Shown here: positions 1 to 5,528 of the stretch, piece after piece
How the letters are laid out: the number at the start of each line of letters is the position of its first letter
Position numbering within the stretch: position 1 is the stretch's first letter
NCBI GenBank assembly: GCA_017561615.1
Contig: JAFZBT010000099.1
Coordinates: 1 to 23,180 of the forward strand
Origin: Erysipelotrichaceae bacterium
Lineage (GTDB): Bacteria; Bacillota_I; Bacilli_A; Erysipelotrichales; Erysipelotrichaceae
Reading direction: 5' to 3'
DNA: 23,180 bases
The notes under the pieces: generated by a model
The model's database searches: none
Told to the model about the DNA's origin: nothing
The model's input: only the letters and a program-made list of their open reading frames with translations
Program-made: the position numbers and the translations under genes

Positions 1-2
1 CC

Positions 3-590
3 TTCAGCCTTTCCGATACCTTCGATACTCTGGGCACCTTCATCGGTACCGGCCGGAGATCAGGCATCTTCTCCGCTGAAGACGAAAAGGCCATGGAGGA
101 ATCAAGCGGTTTCAAGTCCAAGATGGACAAGGCCCTGTTCGCCGACTCGATCGCCACCTCCATCGGCGCCATCTTCGGAACCTCCAACACCACTACCTAT
201 GTTGAATCCGCAGCCGGCATCAGCGTCGGCGGCCGCACCGGTCTGACCAGCGTGGTCGTTTGCATCTGCTTCGCGGTTTCCGCCTTCTTCGCCCCAATCA
301 TCTCCGCCATTCCCTCGGCGGCTACCAGCTGCGCTCTGGTCATGGTCGGCATCCTGATGATCGCCGCTCTGGACGATGTCAAATGGGATGATCTGGAAGA
401 GGCCATTCCCTGCTTCGGCGCTGCCATCTTCATGGGCCTGTGCTATTCGATCACCGACGGCATTGCGGTCAGTTTCCTGATGTACGTGCTGGTCAAGATC
501 GTCAAGGGCAAGACAAAGGACATCAACCCGATCCTGTGGGTCTCCAGTTTCCTGTTCTTACTGAACTACTTCCTGAAGGCCATTATCTAG
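3..590 (+). CDS. NCS2-type purine (guanine/hypoxanthine) permease, 3' part only
   Basis: This is the C-terminal ~195 residues of a membrane permease; the reading frame is open from base 3 and the 5' part lies outside the window. The visible start has DTFDTLGTFIGTG, followed by TSNTTTYVESAAGISVGGRTG; both are hallmarks of the AzgA/PbuG branch of the NCS2 nucleobase:cation symporters. After these come hydrophobic stretches rich in small residues, consistent with the last four or five membrane helices, ending in YFLKAII. Family knowledge gives proton-coupled uptake of adenine, guanine or hypoxanthine; which base cannot be told from this fragment. The Met at base 93 is internal, because conserved family sequence precedes it. 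A strong terminator follows the stop codon directly, so it is the last gene of its transcript. Purine salvage fits with xpt elsewhere in the window. Confidence 0.9.
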   Translation, partial: FSLSDTFDTLGTFIGTGRRSGIFSAEDEKAMEESSGFKSKMDKALFADSIATSIGAIFGTSNTTTYVESAAGISVGGRTGLTSVVVCICFAVSAFFAPIISAIPSAATSCALVMVGILMIAALDDVKWDDLEEAIPCFGAAIFMGLCYSITDGIAVSFLMYVLVKIVKGKTKDINPILWVSSFLFLLNYFLKAII

Positions 591-599
591 CAAACTGAG

Positions 600-628
600 G
601 GGTGAGCTTCGGCTCACCCTTTTTTTAT
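600..628 (+). terminator. Rho-independent terminator of the purine permease
   Basis: Perfect 8-bp stem GGGTGAGC/GCTCACCC with a TTCG tetraloop, followed by a run of seven Ts. It begins 9 bases after the stop codon. Confidence 0.93.
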
Positions 629-645
629 AGCCCATTATTATCGGT

Positions 646-722
646 TTACTGCATATAAAACAAGGAAAAATATGCAGTAAATTTGATTTACTGCATATAA
701 AACGCGGAAAAGTATGCAGTAA
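646..722. repeat. Two 35-bp direct repeats with inverted ends
   Basis: Copies lie at 646-680 and 688-722, separated by 7 bp. Each begins TTACTGCATA and ends TATGCAGTAA, so each unit is itself a 10-bp inverted repeat around an AT-rich core containing ATAAAAC and GGAAAA. The copies differ at only a few core positions. A degraded half-match (TAAACCGCATAA) follows at about 729-740. Each unit could fold as a hairpin with a 15-nt loop on either strand. They sit in the gap between the permease terminator and the 3' end of the DUF2442 gene. No transposase is nearby. Confidence 0.85.
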
Positions 723-771
723 CACAGGTAAACCGCATAACATGGATCTTATTCTTTCTTTATTTCTGGTT

Positions 772-1224
772 CTATAATTCTCTGTTATTATCCTTATCAG
801 GCACGCCATATTCACGGATCATTGCCTGCGTCGAAATCACCCATTGCTTACCGTATTTACAGGCGTCGACTCCGCTCACGAGTTTTCCATATGAGATGGC
901 TTTTCGCAGTGTGCTCTCATTCAGTCCCCATAGCTCCGTGGCGTCAGTAAACGCCATCAGGCCGTCAAATGGTGTTTTGACTGTCGAACCGTTATCGAAC
1001 AGTTCATCGCAGGATAGGTCCAGGTCATCGTTCCAGATGATGCCATAACCTCCTGTATCGACTTCAACATCATAAAACAGTTCCGGTTCTTTCTCAAAAG
1101 TCCTGAAAGGTTCCCATTTGGAAAGCAGCGGCCTGACATCATACATTTTCGTGACACCTTCGGCAAACTGAACGCTTAAGCGTAAGTCGGGCAGGGCACT
1201 GACAGCCTTGATCTTGTGAAACAT
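772..1224 (-). CDS. DUF2442 protein with C-terminal helix-turn-helix; putative antitoxin/regulator
   Basis: A 150-residue protein. Residues 1-80 fit DUF2442: a small beta-rich domain with LRLSVQFAEG, YDVRPLL and GGYGIIWNDDLDLSCDELF. Residues ~90-140 (ATELWGLNESTLRKAI, then YGKQWVISTQAM) look like the short helix-turn-helix/MerR-excisionase type of DNA-binding segment. An ideal SD (AAGGAGGTGATCAAATG) precedes the ATG. The gene lies 12 bases behind the DUF4160 gene in the same operon. DUF2442 and DUF4160 genes are often neighbours and have been proposed as toxin-antitoxin-like pairs; that role is inference here. The HTH makes this the likely DNA-binding partner that would recognise the palindrome in the operon promoter. 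No terminator was seen after it. Confidence 0.8.
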   Translation of the reverse strand: MFHKIKAVSALPDLRLSVQFAEGVTKMYDVRPLLSKWEPFRTFEKEPELFYDVEVDTGGYGIIWNDDLDLSCDELFDNGSTVKTPFDGLMAFTDATELWGLNESTLRKAISYGKLVSGVDACKYGKQWVISTQAMIREYGVPDKDNNREL

Positions 1225-1236
1225 TTGATCACCTCC

Positions 1237-1491
1237 TTAAACAAGGGGAGGAAGAGTTCTGAACTTCTGCATCTGCCACATCTGCAGAAGGTCATCACGG
1301 TTTAATCCGATCCATTCCCGGACCAGAGCCAAAGCCTTAGGTGGAAGATAACCTTCCAGAATCATCCCCGTTTTAATTTCAACAGCGGCCATGTCTTCAC
1401 CATACAGAGCATGTACGTGCGGCGGATTATGCTCTGCCTGCTGGAAATACATGCGGATGATGATTCCGTAAAACCTTGACAATACCGGCAT
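1237..1491 (-). CDS. DUF4160 protein; putative toxin-like partner of the DUF2442 gene
   Basis: An 84-residue protein matching DUF4160 along its length. The N-terminus MPVLSRFYGIIIRMYFQQ is followed by EHNPPHVHALYGED, the conserved His-rich signature of the family, and then a VEIKTG strand and a helix ending at QMWQMQKF. It is the first gene of a two-gene operon whose second gene encodes DUF2442. Upstream of the ATG is a purine-rich SD (AAAAGGGAGAGAGA). The promoter and palindromic operator lie 30-55 bases upstream. The HxH motif could be catalytic or metal-binding, but no activity is established for the family as far as I know, so the toxin role is inference from pairing. Confidence 0.82.
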   Translation of the reverse strand: MPVLSRFYGIIIRMYFQQAEHNPPHVHALYGEDMAAVEIKTGMILEGYLPPKALALVREWIGLNRDDLLQMWQMQKFRTLPPLV

Positions 1492-1516
1492 CCGTTCTCT
1501 CTCCCTTTTCAGTTTT

Positions 1517-1544
1517 ATTTTATCACGTTTCCGTGATATTTCAA
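1517..1544 (-). promoter_or_regulatory. Promoter of the DUF4160-DUF2442 operon with palindromic operator in the spacer
   Basis: On the minus strand, TTGAAA (1539-1544) and TAAAAT (1517-1522) are separated by 16 bp. A perfect 7-bp inverted repeat, TATCACG/CGTGATA with a 4-base centre (1521-1538), fills the whole spacer. A repressor bound there would block polymerase, as expected for an autoregulated two-gene module. Confidence 0.72.
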
Positions 1545-1579
1545 CCGTATTATCTCCTTTTTCTCATTATCATCAACGC

Positions 1580-1613
1580 AAAGAAAACAGCGGACAGGCA
1601 TGCCTGTCCGCTG
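1580..1613 (-). terminator. Terminator of thrS
   Basis: A perfect 26-bp palindrome (1588-1613, arms CAGCGGACAGGCA) lies 14 bases past the thrS stop. On the minus strand it is followed by TTTTCTTT. The stem is unusually long and G+C rich. Confidence 0.9.
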
Positions 1614-1627
1614 AATTCCAGTATTGA

Positions 1628-3475
1628 TTATTTTGCCAGCTGTTTTTCGTCGACTTCCTTATGCATGGCTTTCAGGAATTCCTCAAAGTCCATGGTCTCA
1701 GTTGCCTGAGAGCCGTAGCGGCGGGCGGTGACGGTCTTATTATTGACCTCGTTATCGCCGATGACCAGCTGAATGGTGACCTTCTTGACCTGGGCTTCCC
1801 TGATGCGGTAGCCAAGTTTTTCATTGCGGTCATCCAGCTTGGCCCGGAAGCCTTCTTTCTGCAGTCTTTCGGTGACCTCCCTGGCGTAATCGGTATGGGT
1901 ATTGGGATTGACCGGAATGACGGAGAACTGCTGAGGCGCCAGCCACAGCGGCAGCTTGCCCTTGGTCTCTTCCAGTAAGAAGGAGACGAAGCGGTCAATG
2001 GAGCCCAGAATGGCGCGGTGAATGACGACCGGAGTCTTCTTTTCGCCTTCCTCGTTGACGTAGTTGAGTTCGAATCTTCTCGGCAGTAAGAAGTCCAGCT
2101 GAATGGTCGACAGCGCCACTTCGTTGCCGATGGCCGGCTTGACCAGAACGTCCAGCTTGGGGCCGTAGAAGGCGGCTTCGCCGATGGCCTCGAAGTATTC
2201 AATGTCCAGGCCGCTCATGACTCTTCTTAATGAATCCTCGGCGGTATTCCACATCTCATCGTCCGGGAAGTACTTCTCGGTATCAGCCGGGTCTCTTAAT
2301 GACAGACGGCACTTGTATTCGCTGATGCCGAAGTCCTTATAGACTTCCAGGATCAGGTCGAGAACGCCCTTGAATTCGGCTTCGATCTGCTCGGGAGTAC
2401 AGAAGATGTGGGAGTCATTCTGAGTGAAGCATCTGGCTCTCTCGATGCCCTTGACGGCGCCCTGAGCCTCATAGCGGAAGTCATTGGCCACCTCAGCTAT
2501 CCTTAAGGGCAGATCGCGGTAGGAGTGGGCCTTTGATCCGTAGATGACCATGTGGTGCGGGCAGTTCATCGGTCTTAAGACGTAGGCGTCATCGATCTTG
2601 TTGGCGTCGATGCTTTCCATGATCTGCTTCATGGTCAGATCTTCGTTGTCCTCGTCCATCTTGACCATCGGGGCAAACATGTCGGCCTTGTAGTGATCCC
2701 AGTGACCGGAAGTCTTGTATAAAGCTACAGAACCCAGGTCGGGCGTATGGACATGCTGGTAGCCGTGGGCGATCTCCCTGTCGGTGATGTAGTTCTGCAG
2801 GGTACGCCAGATGATGTAGCCGTTAGGCAGCCATAAGGGCAGTCCCTTGCCGACCAAATCAGAAAGCATGAAGATCTCCATCTCCTTGCCGATCTTGCGG
2901 TGGTCGCGGTCACGGGCATCCTGCAGGTAAAGCAGGTAGGCGTCCAGGTCTTCCTGGTTTTCGAAGCAGATGCCGTAGATCCGCTGCATGACCTTGTTCT
3001 TGGAGTCGCCCTTGAAGTAGGCGCCGGAGAACTTGAGCAGCTTGAAGTACTTCATCAGCTTGGTATTCTCGACGTGCGGGCCGCGGCAGAGGTCGACGAA
3101 ATCGCCCTGACGGTAACAGGTAATGACAGTCTCGTTTTCGTCCATGTTGCTGATTAGGTCGATCTTGTACTCGTCGTCCTTGAACATTTCCAGGGCTTCA
3201 GCCTTGGAGATCTCCTGACGGACGATGTTCTTGCCGTCCTTGGCGCACTTCTTCATTTCCTTTTCAATGGCCGCCAGATCCTCGTCGGTTATGACGGCAT
3301 CGCCCAGATCCATGTCATAGTAAAAGCCGTCGGTTATGACTGGTCCGACCCAGAACTTGGCCTGGGGATAAAGGTGCTTGACCGCCTGGGCCATCAAATG
3401 GGCACAGGAATGGTTCAGCATGTTCAGCCTTTCGTCTTCTCTGATGTTCAGTTCGTTCATCTTGATTTCGCTCAT
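1628..3475 (-). CDS. thrS: Threonyl-tRNA synthetase (form lacking the TGS domain)
   Basis: Charges tRNA-Thr in the cytoplasm. The protein (615 residues) starts directly in the editing domain: HSCAH (residues ~22-26) and the later CRGPHV supply the His/Cys residues of the editing site. The class II core follows, with the zinc-ligand segments MNCPHH, DSHIFC and VIHRAILGS, motif 2 (ERARCFTQND), and the anticodon-binding C-domain (WLAPQQFSVIPV, DDRNEKLGYRIREAQ). Compared with E. coli ThrRS it lacks the ~60-residue N-terminal TGS domain, but it carries a ~25-residue acidic insertion just before MNCPHH (around KMDEDNEDLTMKQ). The ATG at 3475 is chosen because GGAGGT sits 7 bases upstream; a TTG at 3490 overlaps that SD and is unlikely. 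Expression is controlled by the T-box leader directly upstream; a strong terminator follows. Confidence 0.97.
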   Translation of the reverse strand: MSEIKMNELNIREDERLNMLNHSCAHLMAQAVKHLYPQAKFWVGPVITDGFYYDMDLGDAVITDEDLAAIEKEMKKCAKDGKNIVRQEISKAEALEMFKDDEYKIDLISNMDENETVITCYRQGDFVDLCRGPHVENTKLMKYFKLLKFSGAYFKGDSKNKVMQRIYGICFENQEDLDAYLLYLQDARDRDHRKIGKEMEIFMLSDLVGKGLPLWLPNGYIIWRTLQNYITDREIAHGYQHVHTPDLGSVALYKTSGHWDHYKADMFAPMVKMDEDNEDLTMKQIMESIDANKIDDAYVLRPMNCPHHMVIYGSKAHSYRDLPLRIAEVANDFRYEAQGAVKGIERARCFTQNDSHIFCTPEQIEAEFKGVLDLILEVYKDFGISEYKCRLSLRDPADTEKYFPDDEMWNTAEDSLRRVMSGLDIEYFEAIGEAAFYGPKLDVLVKPAIGNEVALSTIQLDFLLPRRFELNYVNEEGEKKTPVVIHRAILGSIDRFVSFLLEETKGKLPLWLAPQQFSVIPVNPNTHTDYAREVTERLQKEGFRAKLDDRNEKLGYRIREAQVKKVTIQLVIGDNEVNNKTVTARRYGSQATETMDFEEFLKAMHKEVDEKQLAK

Positions 3476-3486
3476 GTTTCCTACCT

Positions 3487-3690
3487 CCAAAAAAATAAAC
3501 GTCCCTGTAAAAGGACGTTGGATTGACGTGGTACCACCTTAATTGCTTCTCATTGAGTTATAACGGAACAACCGGGTCTTTTTCAAAAGCCTGCTCCCAG
3601 GCGGTAAGATATTTCGTCCTCAAACCGTTTTCACCGGCCACGGTTCTCTCTGATCAGACAGCCATATCTATTGTCCTGTTCACTGCATTA
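3487..3690 (-). promoter_or_regulatory. T-box leader (tRNA-Thr-sensing) of thrS
   Basis: On the minus strand the leader contains the T-box sequence AAGGTGGTACCACG (3527-3540). After it comes the terminator hairpin AACGTCC/GGACGTT (3498-3504 with 3513-3519), then a U-rich run. In stem I, AGATAT pairs with ATATCT and CAGG with CCTG. The bulge between them reads TACCG, which places a Thr codon ACC (complement of 3603-3605) in the specifier loop. AGAGAGAACCG and GGTGAAAACGG are the expected upper stem I elements. Uncharged tRNA-Thr should stabilise the antiterminator and allow thrS transcription. Confidence 0.93.
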
Positions 3691-3695
3691 CCTAT

Positions 3696-3724
3696 ATTTA
3701 ACTCTTATAAGCAATAAAAGTCAA
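3696..3724 (-). promoter_or_regulatory. Promoter of the thrS T-box transcript
   Basis: TTGACT (complement of 3719-3724) and TTAAAT (complement of 3696-3701) are 17 bp apart on the minus strand, just upstream of the T-box fold. The -10 box is only a 4/6 match. Confidence 0.6.
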
Positions 3725-3840
3725 ACAATATATTTCGTCACTGCACACTTGAAATGAAAATCAAATACACCTTTGCGGACGAAAAAACACATTTGACGTA
3801 TGTTTTGGGTCCACTTTGGCTTATTCCCGCTTAATAATCT

Positions 3841-3873
3841 ATGCAAATTTAAAGTTCAACTTTAATTTTGCAT
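3841..3873. repeat. 33-bp near-perfect palindrome
   Basis: The arms ATGCAAATTTAAAGTT and AACTTTAATTTTGCAT are 16 bp each, complementary at 15 of 16 positions, around a single central C. It is AT-rich and has no following T-run, so a terminator role is unlikely. An operator or the scar of a mobile element are possible. Confidence 0.75.
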
Positions 3874-3916
3874 GAATTTCATATCAGTTGAACCCTTTTG
3901 ATTATTAATAACGATC

Positions 3917-4000
3917 TTACAGACCGGTACCGACCAGAAGTTCGGTTACGACGTCTTTGATGATTCTCCTGTCCGCAAAGATGCTGCCGTTTTCACTGTT
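3917..4000 (-). pseudogene. Possible 3' remnant of a decayed gene
   Basis: A 27-codon minus-strand segment between two stops has no start codon but protein-like sequence: GSIFADRRIIKDVVTELLVG ends shortly before a TAA. Its third codon positions are rich in C and G, as in real genes here and unlike the surrounding AT-rich DNA. In another frame just upstream, NLTNMSVVHDRT also looks protein-like, which suggests a frameshift. I do not recognise the family, and this could be chance. Confidence 0.25.
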
Positions 4001-4065
4001 CTATCATGGACAACGCTCATATTGGTCAGGTTTCAAGCATTATAAAGGAAAACCCGCCGGCTTGA

Positions 4066-4074
4066 TGATACAAT
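4066..4074 (+). promoter_or_regulatory. Extended -10 promoter candidate for the MATE gene
   Basis: TGATACAAT (TG-n-TACAAT) ends 25 bases before the chosen ATG at 4100, and the SD lies between them. No good -35 box was found. Confidence 0.45.
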
Positions 4075-4099
4075 GAAAGGGAAGAGAGGAGGCGCGTCC

Positions 4100-5449
4100 A
4101 TGGCACAGGAAAAGCGCATCGACCTGACTGAAGGTCCGATCGGAAAGCAGCTGCTGAGGTTCGTCTGGCCCATCATCATCGCCAACGTCTTCCAGCAGAT
4201 CTACAACATCACCAATTCGCTTATCGTCGGCAACTACATCGACACGGAAGCCCTGAGCGCCGTCAGCGCTACCAACTCCATAACCATCATTACCCAGTAT
4301 TTCTATTTCGGCTTCTCAACCGCCACCAGCATCCTGGTTGCCAACTATTACGGCGCCGGCCGCAAGGACAAGGTCAAGAAGGCCATCGAGACGGCCTTCA
4401 TGGTCGGCATCACCGTCGGCATCCTGTTCTTCGGACTGCTGGAGCTGTGTACACCGCTGTTAATGCGCATCAGCAACATCGACGCTTCCATCTATCAGAA
4501 TGCCGAACGCTACCTGCGGGTCTACGTCATCGGCGATACCCCGATGATGATCTACAACATCTGCTTCTTCATCATGCGCTCCATGGGTGATTCCCGTACC
4601 CCGACCAGGTATCTGATCGTCTCCTGTCTGATCAATCTGGTGCTGGGCATCGTCTTTGTCGGCTTTATGCACATGGGTGTCATCGGCGTCGCCCTGGCCA
4701 CTACCATCGCGCAGCTGATCATCGCCGTCATGGCCGTAATCCGGGTGCTGCATCTGGATGAGGAAATAAAGATCGACCTGCTGCACATGCAGCCCGACAC
4801 CTCCATGATCAGAAGCATGTTCACCCTGGGCATCCCCGCCGCCTTCCAGAACATCCTGATCGCTTTGAGCGAATTCACCGTTCAATCCTACATCAACATG
4901 TTCTCCAATGAATTCATCGCCGGCATCGGCGTCGCCTCCAAGGTCTCCCTGTGGGTCCACATGCCGATGCATGCCGTGTCCACGGTAGCCACCAGCTATG
5001 TCGGCCAAAATCTGGGCGCCGGCAAGTACGAGCGGGTCAAGGAAGGCATCCGGTTCTGCCTGCGCTTTGCCATGGCCATGACCGTGGTGCTGGCAGCGAT
5101 CTTCTTCGTCTTCGCGCCCTTCATGGTCAGCCTGTTTGACCGCAATCCCGAGGTCATCAGATACGGGTCGATCCAGACGCGCCTCAACGTGCTCAGCTAC
5201 ATACCGCTGACCTGGTCGCACATCTATAACGGCTGCTGCCGGGGCGCCGGCAACGTGAAGGCACCGATGATCATCGCCGTATTCAGCCAGTGCATCGTCC
5301 GCTTCATCTTCGTGACCGTCGGACTGAAGCTGTACTTCAGCGAGATCATCCTCTATTTATCCGCGCCCCTGGCCTGGTCACTGGCCGGTGTGCTGGCGCT
5401 GATCTACTTCCATGCCAGCAAGTACACAAAGGAAGCGCAGCTGCGGTAA
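4100..5449 (+). CDS. MATE family efflux transporter
   Basis: A 449-residue inner-membrane protein, the usual MATE length, with about 12 hydrophobic segments. The N-terminus reads LTEGPIGKQLLRFVWPIIIA, then FQQIYNITNSLIVGNYI, the pattern of the DinF/NorM-like branch common in Firmicutes. The second half repeats it (TLGIPAAFQNILIALSEFTV, then GIGVASKV and YVGQNLGAGKYERV), reflecting the two-bundle MATE fold. Family role: sodium- or proton-driven export of drugs or metabolites; the substrate cannot be told. ATG 4100 is preferred over ATG 4073 because AGAGGAGG lies 6-7 bases upstream and a -10 box overlaps 4073. It is a single-gene unit with its own terminator. Confidence 0.93.
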   Translation: MAQEKRIDLTEGPIGKQLLRFVWPIIIANVFQQIYNITNSLIVGNYIDTEALSAVSATNSITIITQYFYFGFSTATSILVANYYGAGRKDKVKKAIETAFMVGITVGILFFGLLELCTPLLMRISNIDASIYQNAERYLRVYVIGDTPMMIYNICFFIMRSMGDSRTPTRYLIVSCLINLVLGIVFVGFMHMGVIGVALATTIAQLIIAVMAVIRVLHLDEEIKIDLLHMQPDTSMIRSMFTLGIPAAFQNILIALSEFTVQSYINMFSNEFIAGIGVASKVSLWVHMPMHAVSTVATSYVGQNLGAGKYERVKEGIRFCLRFAMAMTVVLAAIFFVFAPFMVSLFDRNPEVIRYGSIQTRLNVLSYIPLTWSHIYNGCCRGAGNVKAPMIIAVFSQCIVRFIFVTVGLKLYFSEIILYLSAPLAWSLAGVLALIYFHASKYTKEAQLR

Positions 5450-5463
5450 GCCATTCATGACAG

Positions 5464-5485
5464 AGGCCCAGCCGGGCCTTTTTTC
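5464..5485 (+). terminator. Terminator of the MATE gene
   Basis: AGGCCC/GGGCCT stem with AGCC loop followed by six Ts, 14 bases after the stop codon. Confidence 0.92.
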
Positions 5486-5511
5486 GTGCAGTTTCCGACT
5501 TTGCATATTCG

Positions 5512-5520
5512 TGATATAAT
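5512..5520 (+). promoter_or_regulatory. Extended -10 promoter of the LCP gene
   Basis: TGATATAAT is a perfect extended -10 (TG-n-TATAAT). The expected start of transcription, 6-8 bases downstream, falls at or next to the ATG at 5529. The -35 region (TTTCCG, 17-bp spacing) is poor. Confidence 0.7.
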
Positions 5521-5528
5521 TACTCTGT

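Larger units (their letters stand above)
3725..4065. other. Intergenic stretch without an intact gene
   Basis: About 340 bp of mostly AT-rich DNA between the divergent thrS and MATE promoters. I see no complete gene with an SD. It holds the 33-bp palindrome at 3841-3873 and, at 3917-4000, a short G+C-richer block that reads like the end of a decayed minus-strand gene. Confidence 0.6.

Noticed and set aside
646..722. CRISPR array
   Set aside because: Only two units with a 7-bp spacer and no cas genes.
558..815. Minus-strand ORF of 85 residues across the repeat region
   Set aside because: It is created by the two 35-bp repeats, overlaps the 3' ends of two real genes and has no SD.
1588..1613. 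Operator palindrome
   Set aside because: The position just after the thrS stop and the following T-rich tract make a terminator the better reading.
3523..3717. Plus-strand ORF of 64 residues
   Set aside because: It lies antisense to the T-box leader of thrS.
3942..4085. Plus-strand short frame with SLMILLSAKMLPFSLFYHG
   Set aside because: No SD or promoter, and the minus strand has the more coding-like composition there.
4460..5221. Long minus-strand ORF of 253 residues, rich in His, Asp and Gly
   Set aside because: It is the antisense shadow of the MATE gene; the G+C-rich third positions keep that frame open.
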